A stretch of 64,000 bases of DNA from Tractidigestivibacter scatoligenes. Lineage in GTDB: Bacteria; Actinomycetota; Coriobacteriia; Coriobacteriales; Atopobiaceae. Location of the stretch: assembly GCF_001494635.1 (NCBI RefSeq), contig NZ_LOJF01000001.1, positions 1 to 64,000 on the forward strand, in the 5' to 3' direction. The position numbers and the translations under genes are program-made. The notes beneath the pieces were generated by a model. That model had not been told where the DNA came from, did not search any database, and saw nothing but the letters and a program-made list of their open reading frames with translations. This document shows positions 49,646 to 63,400 of this stretch, in pieces. How positions within the stretch are numbered: the first letter of the stretch is position 1; every line of letters begins with the position of its first letter.

Positions 49646-50227
49646 ATGAACAACTACGACGACCTGGACAACCCAGGCAACGTTTCTTCTCGCCCGCAGG
49701 CTATGCCCGAGGGATCGCACTTCGCCATGCCAGACAACGCGCAGGATCAGCGCCAGGCATCGCTCGACGAGACCGTCATGGCAGACTACTCTGGCGAGAA
49801 TTCCCCCGCAGCAGGCTTTGACGAGACGCCCGCGCCCAAACCCCAGCAACCGGCTCCCAGGCCGCAGCGCTACACGCGTGCGCGCACGCCTCACAAGACC
49901 GTCGCCCCCATCAGCGACTTCGACAACCAGGCGAACGCTGACGGCTTCGAGGGCTTCACGCACGACTCGGACTATGCCAACAGGGGCTCGGTGCTCTCTG
50001 GGCGCTCCTACCGCAAGTCGCGCTCAGAGATGCCACAGCTGCGACGCGACCTTCATTACGGCCAGTACCTGGAGATCCCCAAGGGTCGCCGTGACATCTT
50101 TGCCTCGCGAGAGCGTAAGATGCGCATCCGCTCGGTGATTGCGCTTATCGCCGTGATCGTGATTCTCGCCGTGATCGTATTCTTTGTCTGGCAGTACATG
50201 CAGGTCAACTGGGGCGCAACGGGCTAG
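49646..50227 (+). CDS. C-tail-anchored membrane protein of unknown function
   Basis: 193 aa. About 150 residues of hydrophilic, Pro/Gln/Asp-rich sequence are followed by a basic patch (SRERKMRIRS) and a single C-terminal membrane helix (about 162-186). No domain recognised. A possible -10 TATGAT lies at 49598-49603 and GGAGG before ATG 49646. The N-terminal part would face the cytoplasm if the positive-inside rule holds. Confidence 0.75.
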   Translation: MNNYDDLDNPGNVSSRPQAMPEGSHFAMPDNAQDQRQASLDETVMADYSGENSPAAGFDETPAPKPQQPAPRPQRYTRARTPHKTVAPISDFDNQANADGFEGFTHDSDYANRGSVLSGRSYRKSRSEMPQLRRDLHYGQYLEIPKGRRDIFASRERKMRIRSVIALIAVIVILAVIVFFVWQYMQVNWGATG

Positions 50228-50260
50228 CCGGCGCTCCCCCGCGCTCAGCGCAACGCGCAG

Positions 50261-50461
50261 CTAGTCCCACGGGTCGCGCTCGAAGAGCGGCTCGGGGTGC
50301 GGCTGGCGGTCTGAGTACGGATCGTAGCCGTCGTCATCCTCGTTCTCCGCACGAATGAAGGGTTGGTCAGCAGGGTCGATCTTCTCGGCCGCGCGCCTTT
50401 CCGCAGGCTCAGGTCTCTTTTGCGGCTTTGCGTCCTTGGGCGCGACGTTCTTCTCGTCCAT
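50261..50461 (-). CDS. Small acidic/basic hypothetical protein
   Basis: About 66 aa: a Lys/Arg/Pro-rich first half (PKDAKPQKRPEPAERRAAEK) and an acidic second half (ENEDDDGYDPYSD). No domain. Starts 5 nt after the PASTA gene stop, with ATG 50461; a GTG at 50470 would overlap that stop. Likely co-transcribed with the PASTA gene and possibly intrinsically disordered. Confidence 0.55.
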   Translation of the reverse strand: MDEKNVAPKDAKPQKRPEPAERRAAEKIDPADQPFIRAENEDDDGYDPYSDRQPHPEPLFERDPWD

Positions 50462-50466
50462 GCACG

Positions 50467-52137
50467 TCACTTCCCGTAGTAGTTCGTGATGGCGATATAG
50501 CTCGCCAGGTCATTTCCATATTCGCTGAGGTCAAGGCCATCGTAGTGGCTCTTGGGCGCAATGGTCACGATGGCGTTGGTCGCAGACCCGTTGGGGCTCC
50601 CCAAAAGGACGCTCCACACGTAATCGCCCTGCTGACCATAGCCGCAGATGAACGAGAGCCCGGTCTTGTCGATGCTGCGCGACGTCTGCACAGAATCGGC
50701 CGTACAGGACGAGACGAGGTTGCTCAGGCCGCAGGCATCCATCGCTGTGGTTAGTCCGCTCGAGTCGATCCCCACATCCGAAGCAACCGTAGACGCCGAC
50801 GCCTGGAGGCGCACGCCGCCCACGGGCTTGCCGCCGGCAAGCGCGCTGGTGCCCGTCCCAGCTCCGGCAGCGTCCGCGGACTCCGGCGAATCCGTGATGG
50901 TGATGGTCACGGTGCCGTTGGTGTAGACCGCGTATGCGTCGCCGCTGGAGAACACACCGGTAGACGAGACGGAATACCCCTGCTTTGCGAGATACGCGTC
51001 CAGGTCGGCCGGCTCGATGTCAAAGTACTCGGCAATGTGGTAGGCGTCGCTCAGCTTGGGCGCCGGTACGTACAGGGTGACCGTGGAGCCCTCGGACACC
51101 TGGGTTCCTGCCTCGGGCGAGGTCGAGAGCACGACGTTCTCGTCGCCCTTCTCGTCGCTGTACGAGACGGAATAGGTAAGGCCCGCGTCTTGGAGGGTCT
51201 GCTCGGCGTCGGTAAGCGAGAGGCCCACCACATCCGGCACCTTGAAGGGCTGCGCCACCGTAAGCGTAATTTGGTCTGACGAGACAAACGCCTCGCCTTC
51301 GCCCGGACTCACCGCAAGCACCGTGCCCTCGGCCTCGCTGGAGTTCTTGTACGCGATGGTGATGTTCTTGGCACCCTCGTTGAGCAGGGCCGTCTTTGCA
51401 TCTGACTGGCTTAGGCCCACAACCGAGGGGATGGTGCGCGCAACGGCCACGGTGATGGTCACCGAGAGATCGTCACCCGTACGCGTGCCAGCGGCGGGGT
51501 CCATCGAGACGACCTTGCCTACGTTGTCATCAGAGAGTACCTCGTTGACGGTAATGCTAAAGCCAAGCGGCGAGAGGGTCGAGCGCGCCTCGGTCTCGGT
51601 CTTGCCCACCACGTCTGGCACGGTCTTGCCGCCCCAGTACTCGTTCTCGTAGGTGTACTTCACCACGAAGGCGGCAGCGGCGAGAAGCGCAACAACCACC
51701 AGGACTACGGCCCAGGGCCGCACGCGGCCGCGATGCTTGCCGTCTGACGTGACCGGAGAGTCTATGGCCACGGGCGCGTAGGGGGTCACGCGCGTGAAGT
51801 CGGCGTCGTTGATGGGGGCGTAGGGGTCGTCCATGGCGTCGATGCCGTCGGGGCCTTCCTGACCGGCCGAGACGGCATGGGGAACCACGATGGTGGGCAT
51901 CTCGTCGGCTGCTGCGCCGCCGGAGTCCGCAGGCGCGGGCGGCTCGGCCAGCTGGGTGGCGTCCGGATCCGCGGGCTGCGTCGCTCCCGGGTCTGCGAGC
52001 GCTGTGGCGTCGGGATCGACGGCCGTCGTGGGCTCCACCTCCGCGAGCACTGTGGCGTCGGGATCCACGAGCTGCGTGGCATCCGGGTCGGGCTGCCCCG
52101 CACGTGCGGCGTCCTTATCGAGCTCTGGATCCTCCAT
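50467..52137 (-). CDS. PASTA-domain membrane protein with N-terminal DPDAT repeats
   Basis: 556 aa. Residues about 17-63 contain five DPDATxL-like repeats. A transmembrane helix lies at about 141-160. Three extracellular PASTA domains follow (about 172-236, 237-303, 304-370; repeated VPDVVG/IPSVVG starts). A C-terminal region of about 160 residues has no recognised fold but two cysteine-containing segments. There is no kinase domain, unlike PknB/PrkC. PASTA domains bind muropeptides or lipid II, so a wall-sensing role is likely. ATG 52137 after GGGAGG. Confidence 0.85.
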   Translation of the reverse strand: MEDPELDKDAARAGQPDPDATQLVDPDATVLAEVEPTTAVDPDATALADPGATQPADPDATQLAEPPAPADSGGAAADEMPTIVVPHAVSAGQEGPDGIDAMDDPYAPINDADFTRVTPYAPVAIDSPVTSDGKHRGRVRPWAVVLVVVALLAAAAFVVKYTYENEYWGGKTVPDVVGKTETEARSTLSPLGFSITVNEVLSDDNVGKVVSMDPAAGTRTGDDLSVTITVAVARTIPSVVGLSQSDAKTALLNEGAKNITIAYKNSSEAEGTVLAVSPGEGEAFVSSDQITLTVAQPFKVPDVVGLSLTDAEQTLQDAGLTYSVSYSDEKGDENVVLSTSPEAGTQVSEGSTVTLYVPAPKLSDAYHIAEYFDIEPADLDAYLAKQGYSVSSTGVFSSGDAYAVYTNGTVTITITDSPESADAAGAGTGTSALAGGKPVGGVRLQASASTVASDVGIDSSGLTTAMDACGLSNLVSSCTADSVQTSRSIDKTGLSFICGYGQQGDYVWSVLLGSPNGSATNAIVTIAPKSHYDGLDLSEYGNDLASYIAITNYYGK

Positions 52138-52244
52138 GACGCAACCTCCCCGGAACAGCAGTATCTGCTCAGCTGTTCACCATTGTGCCCCAACAGGGGA
52201 AATCACGTTGCGGAGACCCCGCTCACGGTATCGGCGGCACACGC

Positions 52245-52275
52245 AAAACGGCCCCGGAGCGCAGGCTCCGGGGCC
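52245..52275 (-). terminator. Rho-independent terminator of clpB
   Basis: GGCCCCGGAGC (52250-52260) pairs perfectly with GCTCCGGGGCC (52265-52275) around a 4-nt loop; on the minus strand TTTTG follows. Lies 50 bp past the clpB stop. Confidence 0.88.
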
Positions 52276-52323
52276 GCATTAACGCCATGCCTGACGCTGC
52301 GGCGCAGCGGCGTCCTTCTCGCC

Positions 52324-55029
<2,706 letters not shown>

Positions 55030-55087
55030 ATGCATCACTCCCTATGGTCCGCACGGCCTGAGGGGCGGCGGAATTCTGTTTATCGTT

Positions 55088-55131
55088 CTTGAGTATTCCC
55101 CCTTGAGGGGCGATATATTCAGAATCTAAGT
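55088..55131 (-). promoter_or_regulatory. clpB control region with HAIR-like half-sites and ACTTAGATT
   Basis: CTTGAGT (55088-55094) and CTTGAGG (55102-55108) are 7 bp apart: the spacing and half-site of the HspR HAIR element (CTTGAGT-N7-ACTCAAG), but as direct rather than inverted copies. Minus-strand ACTTAGATT lies at 55123-55131. hspR is encoded in this window. Confidence 0.55.
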
Positions 55132-55260
55132 GTTCTTATAGCAGATTTTCCTATGCGATGGCACGCAGGATTTGCTGGCGAGAAGGGCCGGCGTGCTCCG
55201 CCCGGAGGCGCTTCTCGACACCCAGCGCCCAGCCAAGGCGCCTCTCATCTTCCGGTCACT

Positions 55261-55350
55261 CAAAAGTGAACACGAAATCAATCCGGTGAAATGCGCAACA
55301 ACGTTATCCCATATAACGATTAAGCCCGACCGTTTTCGTGTTCACTTTTG
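55261..55350. repeat. Hairpin element E (90 bp, GTGAACACG type)
   Basis: 17-bp perfect arms CAAAAGTGAACACGAAA (55261-55277) and complement (55334-55350). Minus loop contains ATATGGGATAACGTTG. Its inner arm (CGAAA) differs from A-D but is matched on both sides, so the pairing is kept. Confidence 0.88.
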
Positions 55351-55427
55351 CAGCCGACGAGTACGGCGAGAGACGGTCGCGAGACCCGGAAGCGCACGGG
55401 GGCCTTGGCTCTCGCGAGAGCGTCCAC

Positions 55428-55518
55428 CAAAAGTGAACACGAAATCAATTCGGGGATATCGTGCGGCCGCTTTTTCCCAGGAATCAATTAGCGGTCATTG
55501 TTTTTTGTTCACTTTTTG
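55428..55518. repeat. Hairpin element F (91 bp, GTGAACACG type, decayed)
   Basis: Left arm at 55428-55449 is nearly identical to element E, but the right arm (55497-55518) has diverged (TTTTTTGTTCAC), leaving about 9 bp of good pairing. Minus loop CCTGGGAAAAAGCGG. E and F lie in tandem in the 656-bp gap between clpB and the CPBP gene, which holds nothing else recognisable. Confidence 0.78.
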
Positions 55519-55685
55519 CAGCGTGGGTCGAGTCGATGACGAGCAGAGGGGCTTGCCGGTGCACGCAGCGCCCGGCGATGATACGGCGCCACCAGACGCG
55601 CAGCGCTCGGCGCACATACAGCGTCCGGAGTTTATCGCTATTTTTGAAACGGCAATTGCGTTTGCCCAGGTCGCTGTAGCCAAAA

Positions 55686-56774
55686 CTAAGAAATGGCGAT
55701 ATTCTCTGCTGTTGGACCAGAGGAGCCGGCGGCTGTAGCGGGGTCACCGGAACACTCGGGGCCACCGAGGCCGTCGGCGCCAGCGTCGACCCAGAGGTCC
55801 GTCGGTCTCACGCCCCGACGCTCGCCAAGCCACCACAACAGCGCGCAGCCTGCGATCAGCACAACCGTCGCCATCGCCGAGCCCTCAATCCCAAAGCCGG
55901 GGTCATATGCAAAGCCTGCCGCGGGCGTGGTCCCCGGGGTTACGCCAAATATCGCGAACGGCGTGGTACCGCCGCTATTGGGCAGCCCAAACAGCACGGC
56001 CTGGGTGAAATTCCAGCTTGCGTGCAGGCCAAACGCCGCCCAAGGGCTGTCGAGCTTCCACACGGCCAGGCCAAACAGGACCCCGCAGAGTGCCAGGTTA
56101 ACGAGGGCAAGCGCCGTCAACCCGCTGTTTGCCAGATGCAGCGCCACGAAGAACACCGTGCTCAATACAATCGCAACCACATGGCTTCCCCCAACGTGGA
56201 GCGTTCGCTGGTAGAGATAGCACCGGCAGACAAGCTCCTCGGCAGAGGACTGCACAAAGACGGCGAGAAAGACCACGATGATGCCCGCCACATTCACGCC
56301 AACAAGCGAGAGGGAAAAGCTGCCCTCAAGCACCGCGACTAGCACGCATGCGCCGTTGAGCGCAAATCCCAGGAGCAGCCCAAGGCCAAGCCGCGCCGGC
56401 GTGTTTCCAGCCGTCCGGCGCGTGACTGCGCCCAGGATGGGCCTTACGCGCCTGCTTGCGCGCAGGTAGACGAGAAACACAATCCAAATGCCAATGAAGC
56501 TCAAGTAGGATGCGACCGTGAAGATCGCAGCGGCAGCGGAAGTAGAGTATTCGCCCTCCGCAAGCCCAAGCATTCCCAGGCCGTCCTGGAGCGCAAGGAC
56601 ATTCACCATGTCCTGCACGCCCTCGCCCGAGGTCACAGCCCCGTAGGCAAATGCCGCAATGAAAATCGCAACAACCCCACCCACGACAGACCCCAGAACA
56701 AGCAACGCAAATGCCAGAGCATAGCTGCCAATCAGGCCAAGCACGCTCTTGGGGGTCGGACGTTCTCCTGCCAT
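55686..56774 (-). CDS. CPBP-family intramembrane metalloprotease
   Basis: About 362 aa with eight or so hydrophobic helices. CPBP/Abi motifs: EELVCRCYLYQ (the EExxxR zinc motif), FVALHLANSG (FxxxH) and HASWNF. Substrate unknown; relatives process prenylated proteins or act in bacteriocin immunity. ATG 56774 with GGAGG 5 nt upstream. It is downstream of the RHH and SPFH genes on the same strand and probably the last gene of that operon. Confidence 0.87.
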   Translation of the reverse strand: MAGERPTPKSVLGLIGSYALAFALLVLGSVVGGVVAIFIAAFAYGAVTSGEGVQDMVNVLALQDGLGMLGLAEGEYSTSAAAAIFTVASYLSFIGIWIVFLVYLRASRRVRPILGAVTRRTAGNTPARLGLGLLLGFALNGACVLVAVLEGSFSLSLVGVNVAGIIVVFLAVFVQSSAEELVCRCYLYQRTLHVGGSHVVAIVLSTVFFVALHLANSGLTALALVNLALCGVLFGLAVWKLDSPWAAFGLHASWNFTQAVLFGLPNSGGTTPFAIFGVTPGTTPAAGFAYDPGFGIEGSAMATVVLIAGCALLWWLGERRGVRPTDLWVDAGADGLGGPECSGDPATAAGSSGPTAENIAIS

Positions 56775-56813
56775 CACAGCCTCCGTTTCTGGGGACGCCC
56801 CAGGCGAGAACCG

Positions 56814-57029
56814 CTAGTCCCTCTCGCCCGCGCCGTCGTTGCTCTTGTCGCCCGCGCCGCGGTCGCTCTCGCCGCCGCGGTCCGGAAGCCTTCCGGCGCG
56901 CCGGAGCGAGTCTCGCAATATCCACTCCACCTGTGCGTTGGCGCTGCGCATGTCGTCCTCGGCCCAGCGCTCGACCGCGGCCCAGATCTCCGGGTCGATG
57001 CGCAGGGGATATTGCTTGCGACGTGTCAT
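56814..57029 (-). CDS. Arc/MetJ-like ribbon-helix-helix protein
   Basis: 71 aa. [23 protein letters not shown] followed by [16 protein letters not shown] in outline is the beta-strand plus two-helix RHH fold of Arc. A charged Gly/Asp-rich tail follows. Lies 21 bp after the SPFH gene with GGAGG before ATG 57029. RHH proteins downstream of SPFH genes are a recurring pair. It probably represses this operon, possibly via the palindrome at 58117. Confidence 0.8.
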   Translation of the reverse strand: MTRRKQYPLRIDPEIWAAVERWAEDDMRSANAQVEWILRDSLRRAGRLPDRGGESDRGAGDKSNDGAGERD

Positions 57030-57050
57030 GCGTAGATGCCTCCGCAGGCC

Positions 57051-58061
57051 TTAGTACAGCGATCCGGTGTTGAGCACCGGCTGCGCCTCGGACTCGCCGC
57101 AGAGAACCACCATGAGGTTGGACGCCATGGTTGCCTTGCGGTCCTCGTCAAAGTCGACGATTCCGCCATCGGAGAGCTCGGAGAGCGCCATGTCAACCAT
57201 CGAGACGGCACCCTCCACAATCTTCTTGCGGGCGGCGATGATGGCCTCAGCCTGCTGGCGGCGAAGCATCGCGGGCGCAATCTCAGGCGCGTAGGCAAGG
57301 TGCGTAAGGCGCGCGTCGTCGACCTCCACACCCGCGGGCGCCAGGCGCAGGCCCAGCTCCTCCTTCAGGCTGTTCGAGACCTCCTCGATGTTGGAGCGCA
57401 GCGTGATGCTGGTATTGGCCGCGTCGTCGTCCTCCATGTGATCGTAGGCGTAGATGCTTGCCACGTGGCGCAGCGCAGTCTCGGTCTGCATGGAGACGTA
57501 GGAGATGTAGTTGTCCACGTCGAAGAGGGCCTTGGCGGTGTCAGACACGCGCCACACCACAACGGTTGCAATCTCGATGGGGTTGCCCTGCTTGTCGTTG
57601 ACCTTGATGCGCTCCCCGTTGTGCGTGCGCGCGCGGAGCGACACCTTGGTCGAGATGCCCGCCGCAGCCTTGACCGCGAGGGCGCCCTTCTTGCCGCCCT
57701 CCTCGGTTATCTCCTCGTCAGGGCCGGACTCGCCCATCTTACGGCTGTAGAAGGGGTTCGCCCAGTAGAAGCCCGACTCGCGAATGGTGCCAATGTAGTT
57801 GCCAAAGAGGAGACAAACCTTGGCCTCACCCGGCTGCAGGGCGATAAAGCCCGAGCTCAGAATGAAGCCAAGTGCCAGCAGGAGGAACCCCACGAACATC
57901 AGGGGGCCTGCGAACTCCGGCGCCTCCAGGCCCGCATCATCCGCTGAGACGAGAAGCACGATGGACCATACGAGCCCCGCGCAACTGGCAACGAAGACAA
58001 GCACCGTGATGGCGAGCATTGCCCAACCCGACTTAGCCTTGATGAGTTTCTCGGACGTCAT
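57051..58061 (-). CDS. SPFH/band-7 domain membrane protein
   Basis: 336 aa. Two N-terminal hydrophobic segments (about 14-38 and 54-72), then the SPFH core (about 75-260): [21 protein letters not shown] in part, [24 protein letters not shown], followed by a helical region with [16 protein letters not shown] typical of stomatin/flotillin relatives. Forms membrane-associated oligomers or microdomains; exact role unknown. ATG 58061 has AAAGGGG upstream. Confidence 0.88.
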   Translation of the reverse strand: MTSEKLIKAKSGWAMLAITVLVFVASCAGLVWSIVLLVSADDAGLEAPEFAGPLMFVGFLLLALGFILSSGFIALQPGEAKVCLLFGNYIGTIRESGFYWANPFYSRKMGESGPDEEITEEGGKKGALAVKAAAGISTKVSLRARTHNGERIKVNDKQGNPIEIATVVVWRVSDTAKALFDVDNYISYVSMQTETALRHVASIYAYDHMEDDDAANTSITLRSNIEEVSNSLKEELGLRLAPAGVEVDDARLTHLAYAPEIAPAMLRRQQAEAIIAARKKIVEGAVSMVDMALSELSDGGIVDFDEDRKATMASNLMVVLCGESEAQPVLNTGSLY

Positions 58062-58525
58062 CTTTGCCCCTTTCCGCTTCGGCCTCCATGATACGTGCCG
58101 GGCCGATTGGTCTCAATGTGATATCACAATAATATGTACATTGAATACATAGCGCAATATCTGTTGGGGTAATGGGTTTGTAAGGACCACGCAAGGGCAG
58201 CCGCGTCCGGTGAGCATCTCACCCATTCGGCGTATTGAGCAAATGCACTCAATAGCAAGGGGATCTAACGCGAAACGCAGGGGTCGCCTCGTTGGATCCG
58301 CCGTTGGCGCGCTCTCGGCCATCGAGGTCAAAGGTGGCGTGCATGCTCGATAGAGCGGCATGGCGGAGTTCCTCTCCCGGCATCCCGAAGCAAAACGCAT
58401 TGTGGTTGGAGGAAGCTCCGCGGGAGCATGCAGCTTGGATGACTTCCTCCGCGACCGCGTCCCGCTGTTCTTCTAGCCTGCGGTGAGGCGCGCTTCTCGC
58501 ACCCGCCTGCGCAAAACGACCCCGC
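58062..58525. other. Gene-free stretch between hspR and the SPFH operon
   Basis: 464 bp. Holds the SPFH promoter region with a palindrome; a 95-codon minus frame (58113-58400) has no ribosome-binding site, unusual composition and no recognisable family, so it is not called. The hspR 3' end shows no clear terminator. Confidence 0.5.
58117..58135 (-). promoter_or_regulatory. Candidate operator of the SPFH-RHH-CPBP operon
   Basis: Perfect 12-bp palindrome TGTGATATCACA (58117-58128) directly downstream of a minus-strand TATTAT -10-like hexamer (about 58130-58135), about 60 bp before the SPFH start. An obvious candidate site for the RHH regulator of the same operon. Confidence 0.55.
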
Positions 58526-58978
58526 CTACTCGACGGGGTCGTTGTTGCCGTTTCCGAGAAGCCCTCGCATGACCTGCTCGGGACTCTGCCCGTCGTAGCG
58601 GGCAAGCGCTGTGATCCTCTCTCGCATATGGAACTCGTGGACCTCGTCCTCGAGCTCGCGCACGCGGGCGCGCAGGCGGTCGATTTCCTCGTCCCGCTCG
58701 CGCGCACGCTCGCGCATGTCCATGATGCGTACCACGCCAGCCAGATTAATGCCCTCATCGGTGAGCTTGGAGATGAGGTTGAGCCGGTCAATGTCGGCCT
58801 GCGAATACAGGCGCGTGTTGCCGCGCGAGCGACCGGGCGTGACCAGGCCCTTCTGCTCGTATACGCGAAGGGTCTGGGGATGCATGCCCGTGAGCTCCGC
58901 GGCCACGCTGATCATGTACAGGGGCTTGTCCCTGTCGCGCGCGTCGCGACCCTCGGATGCGCCATCGCTACGACTCAT
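58526..58978 (-). CDS. hspR: Heat-shock repressor HspR (MerR family)
   Basis: About 150 aa. Winged-helix MerR domain: [39 protein letters not shown] and [18 protein letters not shown] in order, the classic HspR pattern, then a coiled coil (about 90-120). Represses the chaperone operons and in actinobacteria works with DnaK as co-repressor. ATG 58978 lies inside the last codons of dnaJ (11-bp overlap), so it is the distal gene of dnaK-grpE-dnaJ-hspR. Confidence 0.92.
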   Translation of the reverse strand: MSRSDGASEGRDARDRDKPLYMISVAAELTGMHPQTLRVYEQKGLVTPGRSRGNTRLYSQADIDRLNLISKLTDEGINLAGVVRIMDMRERARERDEEIDRLRARVRELEDEVHEFHMRERITALARYDGQSPEQVMRGLLGNGNNDPVE

Positions 58979-59927
58979 AGCGCTCGACGTCCTTTCTGTA
59001 GTCTCGCTTGTCGGCATCCATCAGGGCGCTAAGGCCATCGCGTTCCTTCTTTGAAAGCGACGTGGGCACCTTCACGCGGATGGTCACGTAGAGCGCGCCA
59101 CGCGTGCCCTTGCGCTTGACGTTGGGCGCACCCAGGTCGCGGAACCGGAAGCACTTGCCGTCCTGCGTCCCCGCGGGCACCTTGAGACGAACCTCGGTGC
59201 CGTTTGGCGTGGGAACGTCGACCGTCGCTCCAAGCGCGGCCTCGTACATGCTTATCGGCAGCTCCATGCGGATATCGGCGCCGTCGCGCTTGAAGAGCGG
59301 GTGCTCCTCGACGTGCGTGGTAATCACGAGGTCGCCGCGCTGACCGCCGTTTGCGCCGTACTCGCCGCGACCGCGATAACGCAGCTTGCCGCCATCCACA
59401 GCGCCAGCCGGAATCTTGACGGTAAGCGTCTGCTCCTCGCCTGTCGACGGCACGCGGTACGACACCTTGCGCGTGGCGCCGTTGAGCGCCTCGTCAAAGG
59501 TGACGTCGATGCGCATGGTGAGGTCCCCGCCCTTGGCGGGCCGCTGAGCCTGCTGGCGAGCAGCGCCGCCAAAGATGGACGAGAAGTCAAAGCCGCCAAA
59601 GTCACCGCCCATACCATTGAAGATGTCGGACCAGTCGCCGTTGCCACCAACGTTGGTGTAGGTGTACGTGCGCCTGGGGCCACCGGACCCGCCAAAGTCC
59701 GCGCCGGGAATGCCGCCAAACATGAGCAGCTGGTCGTACTCCTTGCGCTTCTTCTCGTCCGACAGAGTGGTGTAGGCCTCGGAGATCTCCTTGAACTTCT
59801 TCTCGTCGCCACCAGCATCGGGGTGGTACTTTGCCGCAAGCTTGCGGAATGCCTTCCGGATCTCATCCTGGGTGGCGTCGCGCTTCACGCCCAAGATGTC
59901 ATAGTACGTCTTCTTGCCATTGGCCAT
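58968..59927 (-). CDS. dnaJ: DnaJ-type co-chaperone without zinc-finger domain (CbpA class)
   Basis: 319 aa. J domain at about 6-70 with HPD (35-37), a Gly/Phe-rich linker (about 75-125), then two beta-sandwich substrate-binding domains ([29 protein letters not shown]). The CXXCXGXG zinc-finger repeats of classical DnaJ are absent, so it is a class B J-protein. It stimulates DnaK ATPase. ATG 59927; the RBS GAGGGGG is rather distant (about 13 nt). Confidence 0.93.
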   Translation of the reverse strand: MANGKKTYYDILGVKRDATQDEIRKAFRKLAAKYHPDAGGDEKKFKEISEAYTTLSDEKKRKEYDQLLMFGGIPGADFGGSGGPRRTYTYTNVGGNGDWSDIFNGMGGDFGGFDFSSIFGGAARQQAQRPAKGGDLTMRIDVTFDEALNGATRKVSYRVPSTGEEQTLTVKIPAGAVDGGKLRYRGRGEYGANGGQRGDLVITTHVEEHPLFKRDGADIRMELPISMYEAALGATVDVPTPNGTEVRLKVPAGTQDGKCFRFRDLGAPNVKRKGTRGALYVTIRVKVPTSLSKKERDGLSALMDADKRDYRKDVERYES

Positions 59928-59990
59928 GGTTTCGCACGAGCCCCCTCTCATATCAATGCGCCCGGACCGAGCGGCCCGGGCGCCGTTACA

Positions 59991-60848
59991 CTACTTTTCC
60001 TTTGCGGCGCCATTGCCCGAGCCGGGTTCCTTGTCGCCGCTGCCCTTGGCCTCGGCGTCCTTATCGGCCGCGTTGGCCGCAGCGTCCGCCGGGCGCTTGG
60101 GCCCACCGTAGGTGACGGTCACCATCGCCGTGCGGATGACCTTCTTGCCCATACGGTAACCCTTCTGGTAGACCTGGTCGACCGTCTCGTCATAGGCGTC
60201 CTTGTCCTCGCGACGGCCAACGGCCTGGTGCTCAAGCGGATCGAACGGCTCGCCAGCGGGGTCAATGGGCTCGACGCCCTCCTTGGAAAGGACGCCCACC
60301 ATCTTGTCATGGACGGCCGAGACACCATCGACGAACTGCTTGAACTGCTCTGCCGTTGTGTCCTGGCCAAAGCCGGACGCGTGCTCGAGCGCGCGCTCCA
60401 TGTCGTCGATGACGGGCAGCAGGCTCACTACGAGCTTCTCGGCGGCGCGCTCGCGCTCGTCCAAACGCTCCTGGGCGGTGCGGCGGCGGTAGTTGTCCCA
60501 GTCCGCCTGAAGACGGACGAGACGATCGGTGGATTCGGCGGCCTCCTTCTTGGCCTTCTCGATGTCCTCCGTCATGTCACTGAGCTTCTTCTGCAGCTCG
60601 TCGCGCTCGGAGCGGAACTTCTTCGCGTCCTCAACGGCCTCCTGCTCGAGCACCTCATCGGCAGCCTTCATGGCAGCGGCGCGCATCGCCGCGTCATCAT
60701 CCGGATCGATGTCACCGGGGGCAGAGCTGGTGGCGGCTGACGCCGAGCTTGCCGTGGATGCCGACGCGTCCTTGGGCGAGGACTCTGCCTCGCCCGGCTG
60801 CGTGGTGCCAGGCTTCTTCTCGTCTGCATCCTCGATTGGCACTTTCAC
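59991..60848 (-). CDS. grpE: GrpE nucleotide exchange factor with long disordered ends
   Basis: 285 aa, longer than the usual 190-220. Core: long dimer-forming helix, LQADWDNYRRRTAQE, then FDPLEHQAV and the terminal GYRMGKKVIRTAMVTVT beta domain. The N-terminal 60 or so residues are Ser/Ala/Glu-rich and the last 30 charged, both probably disordered. GTG start (GAGGAGGGTGAC upstream). Releases ADP from DnaK. Confidence 0.93.
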   Translation of the reverse strand: MKVPIEDADEKKPGTTQPGEAESSPKDASASTASSASAATSSAPGDIDPDDDAAMRAAAMKAADEVLEQEAVEDAKKFRSERDELQKKLSDMTEDIEKAKKEAAESTDRLVRLQADWDNYRRRTAQERLDERERAAEKLVVSLLPVIDDMERALEHASGFGQDTTAEQFKQFVDGVSAVHDKMVGVLSKEGVEPIDPAGEPFDPLEHQAVGRREDKDAYDETVDQVYQKGYRMGKKVIRTAMVTVTYGGPKRPADAAANAADKDAEAKGSGDKEPGSGNGAAKEK

Positions 60849-60872
60849 GTCACCCTCCTCATGCGTACCAGA

Positions 60873-60945
60873 GGGAGCGGCCTTCTCGGCCGCCCCCTAG
60901 ACAGTCTGTCTTCGAGAACCGGCGCCGCAGCTTGGCAGCGGCGCC
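60873..60945 (-). promoter_or_regulatory. Two hairpins between dnaK and grpE
   Basis: GGCGCCGC (60921-60928) pairs with GCGGCGCC (60938-60945); closer to grpE, GCGGCC (60877-60882) pairs with GGCCGC (60888-60893). No U-run. Such hairpins usually cause partial termination or protect the dnaK 3' end, giving more DnaK than GrpE. Confidence 0.6.
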
Positions 60946-60955
60946 AATCCCGAGG

Positions 60956-62869
<1,914 letters not shown>

Positions 62870-62977
62870 GGTGTTCGTTCCTTTCCTTCTGCGCCGCTGC
62901 GGCATTTGCCGTGCTCAGCGCTTTGTTCGCTCTTGTACGTTTTGTCTTATGCCCCCTATGGTTTGACTTTATACATT

Positions 62978-62985
62978 ATCTAAGT
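62978..62985 (-). promoter_or_regulatory. ACTTAGAT motif upstream of dnaK
   Basis: Minus-strand ACTTAGAT, just upstream of a TATAAA hexamer and about 109 bp before the dnaK start. The same word precedes clpB and hsp20. Confidence 0.45.
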
Positions 62986-63081
62986 CTCTTTGCATGAGAT
63001 TTTTTAACGCCATCTGGCGCAAGGGGTGGGCACGGAGCCGTGCGGCACTCCTCAATCACGCGGACGGCCGTCTCTCAGACA

Positions 63082-63149
63082 CTGTTGAGAAGGAATTCGA
63101 CGAAATCTGGCTCCTTGGGGCCACGAAACGTCGAATTCCTTCTCAACAG
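63082..63149. repeat. Hairpin element I (68 bp)
   Basis: Perfect 21-bp arms at 63082-63102 and 63129-63149 (starts CTGTTGAGAAGGAATTCGAC). Plus loop CTTGGGGCCACGAAACGTCG, close to the loop of element J although arms differ. Confidence 0.92.
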
Positions 63150-63217
63150 CACATGGGGGACATCCCGGGGAGGACGACCGGCGGCTGGTCGGCGGCTGGC
63201 CGGCGGCGGCCCCTCCC

Positions 63218-63320
63218 AAAAACTGCGGGTTAATTGCAGTCAGTCGGAGGTGCTGCTGAGAAAAACCGCAGGTAGATAACTCGCAGCCTTTCTCGGCACT
63301 GCAATTAAGCCGCAGTTTTT
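63218..63320. repeat. Hairpin element K (103 bp)
   Basis: 23-bp arms (63218-63240 and 63298-63320) beginning AAAAACTGCGGGTTAATTGC with one mismatch. Loop includes GCTGCTGAGAAAAACCGC, only loosely like the common core. The right arm ends in TTTTT, so it could also stop plus-strand transcription. Paired with element I, 68 bp away. Confidence 0.85.
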
Positions 63321-63400
63321 CCGTGAGCAGGGGCAGTGGAGGTGGAGGGTGCCACAGGGCGGGACGCCCCACGCGCCACGGCGGGGTCCTGCCGCATACG

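Noticed and set aside
58113-58400. 95-codon minus frame upstream of the SPFH gene
   Set aside because: No ribosome-binding site, composition unlike neighbours, and it overlaps the promoter palindrome.
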